Below the pieces are notes generated by a model. The model was not told the DNA's origin. It saw nothing but the letters and a program-made list of their open reading frames with translations, and did not search any database. Of a DNA stretch of 64,000 nucleotides, positions 12,282 to 23,863 are shown piece by piece (within the stretch, counting starts at the first letter, position 1; every line of letters starts with the position of its first letter). Position numbers and translations under genes: made by a program. This stretch comes from Salisapilia sapeloensis (Eukaryota > Oomycota > Peronosporomycetes > Peronosporales > Salisapiliaceae): the NCBI GenBank assembly GCA_023334545.1, contig JAADVB010000053.1, positions 24,282 to 88,281 of the forward strand, given 5' to 3'.

Positions 12282-14503
12282 TCATGCTGCTTTCTTGGCT
12301 TTGGAGGTCGCGTCGCCATCCTTGGAACTAATTCTATCAATGTACTGCAGCAGTTGGCGCTGGGAGATGCTGCCATCGAGCCCAGGGATGCCGACGCCTT
12401 CGCTCGCGACGAACTTAAAGATCGGCTCATCGCTTTCGAAGCCGCCGAGGTTGTACGGCGCCTCCGTCGGCGTGTAGATGACTCCATCAACCTCATGCGT
12501 GACGCTCTTGCGGAATTTATCGAGCAAGTACTCGGTCTTGGCGATCCGAAAGTGGTCTTTCATGCGCACTCGAAACGGTTCTTGCGTATAGTCAAAAGTC
12601 GTATCTTGCTTCCGTGCAAGAATGATTTCGTTCTGGAGACACTGCAGTCGTTTCTCGAGCTTGGTGCGCCAGATCGGTTGTCCGTCGTGGAAGACAATGT
12701 CGAACGCCAGGAACCGCGGCACTTTGCGGTTCCCGTCCTGGTCTTCCACGAGGACACCATCGATCAGCGTATTCTTCTGAGACTCTAACGGTGCGCGTTT
12801 GCGAGGGAAGTGCATGTTCACTTTGGACAGCGACATGTCGCGACAGACCACGTACGTCCCACTCGTGTGTACGTAGAGGAGACACCGTCGACCGCGTGCC
12901 CTCCACGTGGACAGATAGGCTTTCGTAAGGCACCCCTTGCGGGCTTCTGCGCCAGCGGCGACGTGTGTGGCGGTTAGAGGGATGGCTTCGCACCCAGGGA
13001 AGCCTTGGACGCCAGTGAGCTTCTGCACTGCCTCGACGATCTCACTGTACGCGTCTGATGACGTCGGGACGGTCTCACCAAACTCTAGTGGCGCGACATC
13101 ATCTACCCACGACCGGATCTTCCGGCGTTTAGTCGGACGATCCGTCGACTCGGAGCTTGGCGGCTTGTAGCTTGGCGGTTTGTAGCTCGGTGGCTTGTAC
13201 GCTGGGACTGGTGCATGCCCGGAGCCACTGCGACTACGTGTTTTGCCTGTGACGTTTGCGGTGGCAGCTTCGGGTGCGTCGGTTTTTGGTGTCGCCCTCT
13301 GCTTGCGTTCGAATGGGACTTGCTTGTCTTGATCTGTGAGGACGTCGGGGCCTATTGTCTTGCCAGCGACGTTGTCTTGTCCGACTTCCATGTCCCACTT
13401 GGGTGGAGAGGGACATGCAATCGTTGAGCCTTGTGGTAGAGTGCTATGGTACTTGCGATAGAGACGCTAGAGACATCAGGAAGGATGTGAGCGATAGGTG
13501 GATTGTAGGAGGGGTATAAAAGTACCTCTAGATAGTGGTACGAGTAGATACCAGGCGCAACCGACTGTGCGAACTCTTCCAACGCCTTGTCGAGGTTTCT
13601 GTTGCAGTACTCGACCAAGTAGCTGCAGCATATACATTAGCATCTTGCTATAGATGACAGAGAGATGGGAAATACCTAACGAGAAGGAAGCCAACGAGGT
13701 TATATCCTCGACCGGCGAAGACGGCCACGTCTCTTTCGCCATCGCTGCTACTGCTCGTGTGCTTTTGCATCCGGTCGCAGAATTCCTGTACGATAGCGTC
13801 TTCATCATGAGTGGATGGAACGCCTAGATAGATAGAATCGACGTAAAGTGAGTCCAGCGTCACGTGAAAAGATAGAAGCAGTGGAAAGACCTTCATCTAA
13901 TCGAGCTGACAGCTTGGCGTACTTGACATCCCAATCATCCCATTCTCTACAGGTAAAAAGGGTGCGTTAGAGACATATTGTACAGAGTATAGGATAGAGC
14001 GTAGGAGATATGCACCCTCGGTCGTGGAAATAAATGTCACTGCCACTTGCATCGATGACGAGACCTAGATTGACCACAGTGCCGGAACGTCCTTGCGAGA
14101 TGAGCTTCTCCACGATAGCTGATGGAGTGAAATCCTCTTCGCCTTGCTCCATGTGCACTTCGTACCTACCATACGTGCCTTGATCAGTGTCAATTCATAA
14201 AGTGTCGAGACCTCTGCACTCGTTCCACCACAGTAGACGAATGCAATGTAATCGACGAATCAAATTGGGTACGTACAAGGTAGCGAGTGGCGTGCGCAGT
14301 GGGAGCAAGTGGGGGTCCATGAGATTGCCAAACGGTGGCATCTGACGATACTTGTGCCATTCCTCTGGCGTCCACTTGAGCAGTTTTCTCCCGCCGTTGC
14401 TGGCTGACGATAGCTTTGCACTATTCTCCTTCTTCTTCATTTCCTGCTGCTTCCTTTCATTCGCTAGACGCAGCTTGGCTGCGATCTCCGAGTGCGAGCT
14501 CAT
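12282..14503 (-). CDS. mRNA-capping-enzyme-like protein with both active sites degenerate (likely pseudoenzyme)
   Basis: Seven exons from the ATG at 14503 (MSSHSEIAAKL) to 12282 read through in frame and follow the metazoan/plant capping-enzyme (RNGTT) layout. An N-terminal cysteine-phosphatase-type triphosphatase fold (about residues 40-230) is seen in EWHKYRQMPPFGN, VNLGLVIDASGSDIYF, FAQSVAPGIYSYHYLERLYR. A Lys/Pro linker with YKPPS repeated three times follows, then a guanylyltransferase fold (GVQGFPGCEAIPLT, NTLIDGVLVED, PRFLAFDIV, TQEPFRVR, VTHEVDGVIYTPT). The catalytic residues are gone. The phosphatase loop HCxxxxxR(T)G reads VFAGRGYNLVG (Cys to Ala, Arg to Leu). Motif I KxDGxR reads RARGRR (nucleophilic Lys to Arg). 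The motif III Glu is Val, and the OB-fold after motif V is missing. Family assignment is firm; loss of catalysis is inferred. Confidence 0.88.
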
Positions 14504-14638
14504 ACCGCCGCTTTTTAAAATGAAAAAAGCGATCGAGATGGGTGGGGTAGATTTGTCCACAGATATATTGCGGAGGGTATTCATTTACACTGTCAAAGAG
14601 CTAAACCTACGTGTGCCACCACATCTCGAAAGGTCGTG

Positions 14639-17375
14639 ATGTCGTCCACGAAGCACCCACCAAGCTATGACCAAGCTCCTACTTCGACCTGGTATCGGGA
14701 GGATGGACCACAGTCGGAGCGGTCAAAGAGACTGAAAGCTCTGACATCGGAAGATAGTCCTCCCATAACTACGAAACCAGTGGCTTCGTTACCAGAAATA
14801 CCTCCCGTCGGAGTCGAGACGTCCGAGTCGGAGCTCTTGCGTGCTCGAGCAGAAGAAGAGAAGAACTTTTTGACAGGATATGTTGAAAGGCTGCTCAATC
14901 AGCTACGTGAATTGTTGGAAAAGTATGGCGAATTAGACAAACTGCCTTCGCTAACCAACTCGCTTCATGCAGCTTTCGAAACGGATGTGGACACTTCGGA
15001 GCCACTTCCGTCCTGGATGACCGCAAAGGACTGCCTGAATCCGGTTTTCCAGGCTTATGACGGAAAGATAAAAGAGCTGGTAGGTTTCTACGTTGTTTCC
15101 ATTCTATCGAATAGTTCATTGAATCGTAAGTAGGAAGCCATGCTGGCAGATAATACCAAGTCCATGGAGAATGTATCCTCCAGAGCAGAAGCTATTGCGA
15201 AAGAGAACACGACACTTCGCCAGTACACTTTCTTGATAGTCTTAAAGACTGGATAGGTGAGGAATTGATACATGTTGGAATTAGAGAGCTGGAGGCAGCA
15301 GGAGAACGAGCTGTCTTGCAGGAGGCAAAAGGCAGAGAAGACTTTTTATCGACGGACATGACTACTCTAGCAGATGAAGAGGCGCTGCAGCAAATGGGGG
15401 AGCGAGTGGAGATATTCATGTCGGTACGCTTTGATCAGCACTCTTCTGTTTTTTCATCCAGAGTGCCTAACTGCTGAAACAGGAAAATCGAATGCTATCC
15501 GAGCAAATTTCGTTGCAAGAAGATGAACTCCAGAGCTTGCGCAAGACGATAGAAGGCAAGGACCAACGGATTCAGACGCTAGAACAACACTTCAACCAAG
15601 TCTCTTTGGCATTGCAACAACAGAAGAGTACATGTCAGTCACTGGAGCAGGAACGAGCTTCATGCGAAAACTTGCTACAACAACATGCTATTACTGCAGG
15701 ACGAGAGCATGCAGAGAAGGAAGAGCTCAAGTCTCAGATCCATGCTCTTCAGTCTGCACAGGAAAGCTCTAGCGACCATCTTCAACAGTATGAAGAGCTA
15801 CTGGCGAACGCGAAGAAGTCAGCTTCTAAAAAGGAGGATCAGTTCACGCAACGTTACCAGACCGTTTGTACTCGGTTAAAAGATTTAAACAGCCAGGTCA
15901 CAGCTAAAGAGAGTAAGATCGATGAGCTGGAGGAGAAGAACCGAGAGCTCGAGTCGGAGCTAGATACAGTGAAACAGGATTGTGAAGGCATGCTGAATGT
16001 GTTAACGAGAATGGAGAAGCAGTTGAGTCAATATGCTTCGAGGGAGGAAGCCGTGACAGAGCTAGAGACACAGAGTAAGGTGCGTGTGGAGGAAGTTACG
16101 TTGGAAAAGGAACAGATTGAAGCTCGAGAATCCTTTGCACGACAAGAGATCACGCAGCTACTGGAACGTCTAAAGCGAGAGAGCGAGCAGCATGTCAAGG
16201 AGATGCAGGAGAAAGGGGACGCCGTGACGAAGAAGCTGTCAGATAAGCTTACCCGTTCCCAAGAGAAGGCGCAGCGTCTAGAGGAAGACTGGACACAAGT
16301 ACGGACGAAATTGGATGCTGTCACGAGACAGAAGCAGCAGACGGAAAAGGAGCTCGAAGATCTTCGTCAGCACAGTCTAGAAGCGAAGAAGCAGTTTGAA
16401 TACCACTTAAAGTTGAATAAAGAGAGAGCTTTGGCAGCGGAAGAAGAACGTGATGCATTGCGTATGGGTACAGCAGAGATGGAAGAGAAGATCAAGGCTA
16501 AAGGTGATGAGCTCCAGACACTTCATGAAGAACATAAAGCTTTGGTTCGGTCGAGCGGACAGAAAGTGGTGAGGCTGCAGGAAGAAATAGGTCGACTAGC
16601 ATCCCAGGTAAAGCAGCAATCTCTCGAGCTGGAAGACAAGAGTCATCGCCTCAGTCAATGCCAAGGAAAGCTCGCCAAGGCCGAGGCAGAAGTCAACACC
16701 AAAGTCGATCGGGAGGTTGGATCGTTGCGTGACCAAAATCGACGATTACAAGCGCAGTTATCGGACGCAGAGGTTCGGCTAGCAGAAACAACAAAGCAGA
16801 CATCATTTTCATCCGATGCGAGTCGACGAGAGCTAGAGCGAACCGTCGAAAAGTGGAGAAAGGAAGTGGAAACTTTGGAACGGTCCTCTACTATACTAAA
16901 AGAAGACCGTCAACAGACTGAAAAAGCTCGGCAGGAGCTAGCAGCAAAAGCCAAGACACTGTCCTTGCAGATACTTCATATGAGCGAGGAATTACAAGAA
17001 GTTAAAGAGCAATTGAATGATCGAGACCAGGAGCTGGAAGAGAGTGAGCAGAAGATTAACGAGCTGAGCAGCCAGCTTACTGTCTCCTTTTCCAAACAGC
17101 AGCAAGCGTATCGTCAGGAACGAGAGACGAAAATCGCGAGAGAGAAACTCGTTCTGGAAAAGGCCCGAGTCGAACGTGAGCTCTCGCTTTGTCGGAAGAA
17201 ACTGGAGGCTGCGAATGGAGAACAGACAAAGCGTGGACAGTTTATGCTTAAAGATGCTTCCGTGCATCGTCAGAGTCGATTGCTATCGTACTCGCCATCG
17301 CCAAGCAGACACAAGCAAGAGGAGGCTGCACAAGTAGAGCCACTACCCCGATCTCCCAGTAGTTTACATTCGTAA
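14639..17375 (+). CDS. Long coiled-coil protein
   Basis: From MSSTKHPPSYDQAP the first exon has a Pro-rich start and a helix LLRARAEEEKNFLTGYVERL. Introns near 15079-15135 and 15424-15482 join to a final exon of more than 600 residues made of heptads rich in Glu, Gln, Lys and Leu, ending in a Ser/Pro tail (SPSPSRHKQEE). The length and unbroken coil resemble centrosome, basal-body or Golgi tethers, but no family motif fixes this. Between about 15210 and 15240 the frame shifts from ...AKENTTLRQ to ...LDSLKDWIGEELIH without an obvious GT-AG intron. This may be a one-base error, a real frameshift or a non-canonical intron. Confidence 0.75.
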
Positions 17376-17454
17376 TATAGAGCAAAATCTCAACTATAGA
17401 AAGCTTGGACAGCACTACTGATCTTGTATTTCGAATTGTTTGTTATGTTCTTCC

Positions 17455-19373
17455 TTACTTGCTAAAGCACAGACTGGCGTTTGTGCCTCCAAAGCCAAAA
17501 GAATTGGAGAGCACTGCCTTGAGGTCTTTCTCCTGCGGCTCATTCGGAACGTAATTGAGCTTCAAGTCGTCCGTTGTCTCGTGCAAGTTTAGCGTCGGAG
17601 GCATCACGTTCTACGTTTCATAGACGCAATCGATGAGAGATGATCTAGTACTTATGGCTGTGTAGATAGAACTTACGTGGTGGAGAGCTTTGATAGCGAA
17701 GATGGCTTCGACAGCACCTGCAGCTCCCAAGAGATGGCCGACAGCTCCCTTTAGTATGCGATAAAGATCATGTTAGTCGAGTTAGCTGGGACTTGATGCT
17801 TGCATGCACGAACCTTGGTGGACGAAACACCGAGTGATGCTGCGTGCTCTTTGAACAACGTCTCAATGGCTTGGCTTTCGGCGACGTCACCAAGCGGCGT
17901 AGAGGTGGCATGGGCATTGATGTAGCCGACGTCTTCCAGACGGAGTCCTGACTGCTTCATTGCAGCCGCCATAGCTCTAAGTAGCACATATCAGCTACGT
18001 ACGTCTTGTACGAATCGTATGAGAGCTTACCGCCTGGCACCGTCTCCACCTTCAGGGGGTGCTGTCATATGATGACTATCGCCGCTCATGCCGTACCCTC
18101 GAACTTCTGCATAGATCCGAGCTCCACGCTGTTTTGCATGCTCATAGTCCTGCCGTCATCGATCGGATAGATAAGTTTCTACATCTTATATCAGCTACTA
18201 ACATGATTATCTACCTCCAGCACGACGACACCAGCTCCCTCGCCAATCACAAATCCATTTCGACGGCTATCAAAAGGTCGAGATGCTTCCCATGGCGTGT
18301 CATTAAACTACAGCTCAAGGATTGAGTACCACTTGTAGATAGATCAAGTCTTGGTAGTTTATACCTTGGTCGTTAACGCTTGGGCACGAAGGAAACCACA
18401 GAGAGCTATTTGATTAAGCATGGACTCAGTTCCACCAGCGATCATGACGTCTGCATCGCCATGACGAATGATCCGAGCGGCATCACCAATGCTATGGCTG
18501 CCTGTGGTGCAGGCCGTGACGGCCGAGTGGTTTGGTCCCTATGTTTCGAAGTATGTGTTAGCGCTGATGATAAGTGGACGTGTGGCTTCATATACTTTGA
18601 GCCCATGTTCGATGCTGATGTGTCCAGCAGCTAGATTGATCAGGATTCGAGGGATGAAGAAAGGGGACACACGACGGAATTTCTGTCAAGTCGAGTAAGT
18701 AGGGTAGTTTTGGATAAGCACCAGCTACTTGGTATAACAGATCAAGTACCTTGTCTCGTACGAGCTGCCCGACATCAACAATCTCTTCGATATTACCCAT
18801 CCCAGATCCGACAGCAACACCCTACATGAAGCAGGATGGATCTGTCAGCTCGACGTCAGTAGCTATAGTCACGATGTCCACATACAGCTCGTTCACTCTC
18901 CTCGTCGGTCTCGGGTTTCCATCCTGAATCCTGAATAGCCTCCGAAGCTGCACGAAATCAGTAATATACCACGTATTCATCTTAAAATGGCTCTTCAAGT
19001 ACCTGCAGCAAGAGCGTACGAGATGAAATTGACGTCTTGTGTGCGAAGACTTTTGACATCGACCCAGTCTCGGGCGTTAAACGCTCCATCTTGATCGCCA
19101 CGAGGTACGGGCGCACCAATGGTACATCCGAGACCACTTTCAACAAATTCATCGATAGACTAAGCAACTAGTATCAATAAAAACCATTGCAAGCAAGACA
19201 GGTCGAAAAGGTACCTTGATGGCACATTTAGATGCTAGCAGTGCATTCCAGGCACGATCGACTCCGACGCCAAACGGAGTTACAGCACCTAGACCTGTGA
19301 CTACGACACGTCGCGTTGGTGCCGGTGGTGGGGCTTTGAAAGCTAGCTCTGCCAGTCGCTGCGTTGGTCTCAT
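17455..19373 (-). CDS. OXSM: Beta-ketoacyl-ACP synthase II (mitochondrial/FAS-II type)
   Basis: About ten short introns separate the exons. Joined, they give a complete [24 protein letters not shown] at the N terminus, [10 protein letters not shown], the active-site block [20 protein letters not shown] with the nucleophilic Cys, [14 protein letters not shown] with the first His, [18 protein letters not shown] with the second His, and the C terminus [17 protein letters not shown]. The enzyme condenses malonyl-ACP with acyl-ACP in type II fatty acid synthesis. From the ATG at 19373 the N terminus [20 protein letters not shown] is Arg-containing and lacks acids at first, compatible with mitochondrial import. 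An in-frame ATG at 19508 would add 45 residues. The symbol follows the mitochondrial family member and is an inference. Confidence 0.93.
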
Positions 19374-19846
19374 GTCTGCGAAAACAAAAGGTCGCACATA
19401 TCGAAACGTCAGATCTACTTCCTTCCAAACGTCGGATACAGCTAGATTGAGTAGTACTGGAATATGTAGAGGGATGGAACCGAAGCGAATGTCTCCAGAG
19501 CTTGTCACGCACTCAATCCAAAATACAGATTGATCCTGAAAGCTTTTCGCGGTTTCTGGTGCGTGACGTTTAAATCTTGAACCGTTGTACCCTGAAACGA
19601 TGCATCCATATCATGGCTGGCACTAGAGGTGTAAGCTTTCTTTGCAATAGAAGAGATATTGTACAAATTCAAGGTGGTAGAGATATGCTTTTCAGCAGAG
19701 CGACCCTAGTAACTTGCTGGAAGGAAGTTTCTTAGCTTTACGGAAGTATTTATTTTGGCGTAGTAACTAAGGAAGTTCGTCCTGCTCATGGCTCTCGAGC
19801 TCATTTCACAACTCACCATCTCCAACCAACATCAAACTCCATCATC
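19374..19846. other. Intergenic region between divergent genes
   Basis: About 470 bp between the synthase start and the first phosphoesterase. The left part may contain extra 5' coding or UTR of the synthase. The right end has a candidate oomycete Inr. No other feature is seen. Confidence 0.5.
19799..19812 (+). promoter_or_regulatory. Oomycete-type initiator (Inr-like) element
   Basis: GCTCATTTCACAAC, 48-35 bp before the ATG at 19847, matches the published oomycete core-promoter consensus GCTCATTYYNCA(A/T)TTT over its first twelve positions. Its distance from the ATG suits the short 5' UTRs of these organisms. A matched initiator suggests transcription starts within it. Confidence 0.5.
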
Positions 19847-21480
19847 ATGCGCATACAAAGTGCATTCGTCTCCGTCCTTTCATTTCTTGTGGTAACTTGG
19901 GCGACAGCTGATCGCATTCCGACTGCCACGATCGATGTCCTGGCCTATGCGGATGTGTACGATATGGAGCCTTCCGAAGCGGACGGGCAACTCGTCGGCG
20001 GACCGTCTCGAGTGGTGCCTATTGTCCAGCATATGCGAGAGTCGAACCCGAACAGCCTCGTTCTCTTCTCTGGTGACACCATGTCTCCATCCCTCTGGTC
20101 ATCTCACTTCCATGGCATGCAAATGGTCGAAGTCCACAACGCCATCGGTATTGATGCTGCCTGCCTTGGTATGTCTCTGTTGATGCTATTCGTAAATGAC
20201 ATGCTGATCCACTCTTGTTTGTAGGCAATCATGACTTTGACTACGGCCTCGATGGCTTTTTGAAAGTGGCTCAAGCGTCCAAGTTTCCATGGCTCAATGC
20301 CAACGTTTTCGATAAGAAGACGAACAAGCTGATCCAAGGCACGCAAGCGAACACAATCATTAGCTTGAAAGATAAAGACGGGAACTGCTTCAAAGTCGGT
20401 ATATTCGGCGTCATGTACGAACTCAACTCGAAAAGCTCTGGAGCGTATTGGACGAACCCGATCAAGGCTGCAAAGAAGCAAGTGCGGATCTTGCGCAGAA
20501 GGGAGAAAGTGGACATGGTCATTGCACTCACTCATCAGACTGCGCTCGACGATGAGCTGCTTGCCACGTCGGTAAAAGGGATTGACGTCATCTACGGTGG
20601 TCACGATCATGTGTCGATGCTACAAGAAGGACAACTGACGCCGTACATCAAGCCTGAACAAGACTTTAGATCGATTTGGACGACCAAGCTCGAGTACTTC
20701 GCTAAGCAAAAAGGCACAAAGGCACATACGAAGATGACGCATACCTCACTTGCTATCGTGGAAGACATGCCGACGGACCCAGTGATGGATAGCAAGATTG
20801 CTGTATACGCGCAGGAAATGGAGTCTATCAACGGTGTCAAAGTTGGCGAGCTCTGTCGTGACTTGGATGTGCAAAAGACTGTCGTTCGCTACCAAGATTG
20901 CGATGCCGGACACCTCTTTGCGGATAGTTTCCTACACTTGTACGATGACGTCCAGCCAGATGCTGCGGTCATGAATGGAGGAGGTATCCGTGGTGACAAG
21001 GTCCTGCCTGCTGGAGATCTTACGATCGGTGACGTGAATGCATTATCACCATTCAGTAACCTGCTGGTGGTATGTGAGGCAAGTGGCGCATCGCTCAAGC
21101 AATTCGTCACCTATGAGATGCAAGCCAGCTGCGGTGATGGTGCTTTGAACGCAAACGGTTACTTTGTCCATCCGGGAGGTTTCAAGTACACCTTCGAGTG
21201 CACTGGTAATGACGTTGGCGAGCTGACGTCTATCGAATGGCATCTCCACCCGAGTCGAAGTGGTGCTGTTCAAGACGACGAGAGCATCATCATTGCCATG
21301 AGCGAGTTCATCTATACGACGGAGTTTGTCGAAGCGATCAGCGCCGAGTCGACACTTTTGATCGGTAGCAATGAAGCAAAGCTGCAAAACTTGGCTGTCG
21401 AGAACTTTATCAAGAACGCACCAGAGAATACGATCTGCTTTGATGAGGATAGCCGAGTTACGATTACCACGAGAGCTTGA
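19847..21480 (+). CDS. Secreted 5'-nucleotidase-like metallophosphoesterase, copy 1
   Basis: Exons 19847-20168 and 20225-21480 give 525 residues. The first 21 residues (MRIQSAFVSVLSFLVVTWAT) form a clear signal peptide. The calcineurin-like metallophosphoesterase domain shows VLFSGDTMSPS, CLGNHDFDYG, VIALTHQ and YGGHDHVS. The C-terminal 5'-nucleotidase domain shows AGHLFADSFLH, NGGGIRGDKVLPAGDLTIGD and ALSPFSNLLVV. Motif I reads AYADVYDM, so the second metal ligand (His in D-x-H) is Tyr, as I recall for an NDVY-type subfamily. No GPI-anchor-like tail is seen. It probably hydrolyses extracellular nucleotides or sugar nucleotides. A tandem paralogue follows 368 bp downstream. Confidence 0.92.
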
Positions 21481-21848
21481 TTTTCTCATCTGCAGTCGGC
21501 TGTCTACTTACATAATACGATTTTCCTGCTACATACGCGTTCGCCAAAGATATTTATTTAAGCGTCGATAGCTAGTAATATGAGATAGATACGTTGAACA
21601 ATACGGAGCAGAGATACAGATCGTGGCACATCAATCTTGGCAGGATGTATCGCAAGGTCGTGGTAACACAATCGACAGCTGAGATCAGTATCTGGATGAG
21701 TAGGTACGTTCGTTCATCCTGAGGGCCATCTAGCGGGTTTTGGGTGGCAGAAATGAATAATCAGGCACGACCCATCAATCGGACGCTCCTTTTCGGATTA
21801 CGATCGGACCGGAGATCGGCCATTTAAGTTTTAAACTCCTCCCACAAC
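21481..21848. other. Intergenic region between the two phosphoesterase paralogues
   Basis: 368 bp with no frame of note. The last 100 bp are rich in GATCGG/CCGATC-like words and precede the second ATG by a short pyrimidine-rich leader. No terminator or promoter motif could be fixed. Confidence 0.4.
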
Positions 21849-23468
21849 ATGCACTTTTGGGCAGCTCTCGCAGGCGTGCTGTCGATTGCCACAGCGGAAG
21901 CATCTCGCAGCTTCTCGGCCAAGATCGATGTGCTCGCCTATGCCGACGTATACGAGATGAAACCGGTCGAGAAGGATGGTATGCTCGTCGGTGGTCCATC
22001 CCGAGTGATTCCCATTGTAAAGGACATGCGAGAGAAGAACCCGAACAGCCTCGTTCTCTTCTCCGGTGACACCATGTCTCCTTCCCTCTGGTCATCTCAA
22101 TTCCACGGCATGCAAATGGTCGAAGCTCATAATGCCATTGGTGTCGACGCAGCTTGTCTAGGTGCCTCTCCTTCTACCCATCGTTTTACTACTATTGCTC
22201 ACAAGACTATTCGTATAGGCAACCACGAGTTTGATTTTGGACTAGAAGGCTTCCGAAACGTTTCGGAAGCATCCAACTTTCCATGGCTGAATGCTAATGT
22301 CTATGAGAATGCGACCGATGAGCTCTTGACGGGTACCCAAGCTAACCTCGTCCTCAATTTCACAGATGTCCAGGGAAAGCCGTTTACGATCGGGCTCTTT
22401 GGCGTCATGTATCAACTCAACTCGACCAAGACGGGTGCGTACTGGACCGATCCGATTGAAGCAGCGCGAGAGCAAGTGAAAATCTTGCGCGACGAAAAGA
22501 AAGTGGATATGGTCATCGCACTCACGCACCAGACGTACGAGGACGACAATGTATTTTCAGACCAAGTCGACGGCATTGACGTCATCTACGCCGGGCATGA
22601 CCACATCCCGATCCTCCAAACGGCATATGGCACGCCGTACATGAAAACTGACCAGGACTTTAAAACGGTATGGACGTCCACCCTCGAGTTCTTCCCAGCG
22701 CTAGGGGATGACGCTGCCGTCACGCGCATGAAACACGATCTCGTTCCAATTGTAGAGGACATGCCTACGGATCCGGAGCTGGACGAAACGATTTCAAAGT
22801 TTGCTGATGAAGTTGAAAAGATCTACAGCAAAGTTATCGGGTCGCTGTGCGTGGATTTGGACATTACCCAAAATCTTGTGCGTGGTAAGGACGCTCCTAT
22901 CGGTCACCTCTTCACGGACTCTTTCCTTGACTTCTACCAAGACCAAAAAGTGGATGCGTCGGTGATGAATGGTGGTGGGATTCGTGGTGACAACGTCCTC
23001 TCTGCTGGCGACCTCACGCTCGGAGATGTTGCTGCGCTCTCTCCTTTTGGTAACCTCGTAATGGTTATCGAGACGGATGGTGCTTCTCTTAAGAAGTACA
23101 TCGAGAGTGAGATGCAAGCGACGTGCGGCTATGGTAGCGTGAAGCTTAATGGCTTCTTCGTTCATCCAGGTGGCTTCAAGTATGAATTCGCTTGCACAGG
23201 AAATAATGTAGGCAAAATCAAGAGCATCGAGTGGTTCAATCACCCGACTCGAAGTGGTGCCATTCAAGACAGCGACACCCTTGTGCTTGCGCTCAGTGAC
23301 TTCCTTTACCAGGATGAGTTCCTTCCACTCGAGGGCACGACGTCCAAAGTCCTCGTGGACGAAAATGAAGCCAAACTCCAGGATGTGGCTGTCGAAGACT
23401 ACATCAAAGCGCTGCCAGATAAAGATGTCTGCTTGAAGGATGAATCCCGCGTGACGGTCACTTTTTAA
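21849..23468 (+). CDS. Secreted 5'-nucleotidase-like metallophosphoesterase, copy 2
   Basis: A tandem paralogue of the preceding gene with the same exon layout (21849-22161 and 22219-23468), giving 520 residues. The signal peptide is MHFWAALAGVLSIATAEA. Motifs are AYADVYEM (again Tyr in place of the motif I His), LFSGDTMSPSLWSS, CLGNHEFDFGLEGF, ALTHQTYEDDN, YAGHDHIP, MNGGGIRGDNVLSAGDL and LSPFGNLVMV. The 57-nt intron sits exactly where copy 1 has its intron. It lacks stops and has a length divisible by three, so an unspliced transcript would insert 19 residues just before the GNHE motif. Duplication before separate divergence is inferred from the shared gene structure. Confidence 0.92.
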   Translation: MHFWAALAGVLSIATAEASRSFSAKIDVLAYADVYEMKPVEKDGMLVGGPSRVIPIVKDMREKNPNSLVLFSGDTMSPSLWSSQFHGMQMVEAHNAIGVDAACLGASPSTHRFTTIAHKTIRIGNHEFDFGLEGFRNVSEASNFPWLNANVYENATDELLTGTQANLVLNFTDVQGKPFTIGLFGVMYQLNSTKTGAYWTDPIEAAREQVKILRDEKKVDMVIALTHQTYEDDNVFSDQVDGIDVIYAGHDHIPILQTAYGTPYMKTDQDFKTVWTSTLEFFPALGDDAAVTRMKHDLVPIVEDMPTDPELDETISKFADEVEKIYSKVIGSLCVDLDITQNLVRGKDAPIGHLFTDSFLDFYQDQKVDASVMNGGGIRGDNVLSAGDLTLGDVAALSPFGNLVMVIETDGASLKKYIESEMQATCGYGSVKLNGFFVHPGGFKYEFACTGNNVGKIKSIEWFNHPTRSGAIQDSDTLVLALSDFLYQDEFLPLEGTTSKVLVDENEAKLQDVAVEDYIKALPDKDVCLKDESRVTVTF

Positions 23469-23863
23469 TTGTTGATATCCATAACTAAATTGGGTCTAAA
23501 GTTTGATTGAAATTCATGAATAAATGCATTCTCCTTCTTTTGTTTCCTGTTTAAGATACGTGGATACTGCTCAGTAGTACTGCTATGAGGAATTGGGTTG
23601 GTCTTGTGCGTTTATAAAGCACTCTGTTTTCTTTCTCGGTTACCACTTTACGAAATTGAAATGGACATCATATTCAACTTTATGGAAGCAAGCTACAGCC
23701 GATGCGTTGTGCAACTCGTAAAGTAGCGCGAATGTATATGCTTACCAGTACGTACAGACGAGTTGCGTTAAAGAGTAGCTTGCAATGACTTATCAAATCC
23801 AAACTTACAACGTTTATAAAGAAAGCGATGATGAATAAACAGGATATTGATTCATGCTACGAT
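23469..23863. other. Intergenic region between convergent genes
   Basis: 395 bp between the stop codons of the second phosphoesterase and the HIT gene. AT-rich, with no supported gene or RNA. Confidence 0.4.

Noticed and set aside
13234..13416. Alternative frames and a phase-0 TAG acceptor at the capping-like gene's fifth intron
   Set aside because: Using the GATGTCTCTAG acceptor restores YLERLYRKY, which matches the family (YLKELFRRY) and leads into the guanylyltransferase frame.
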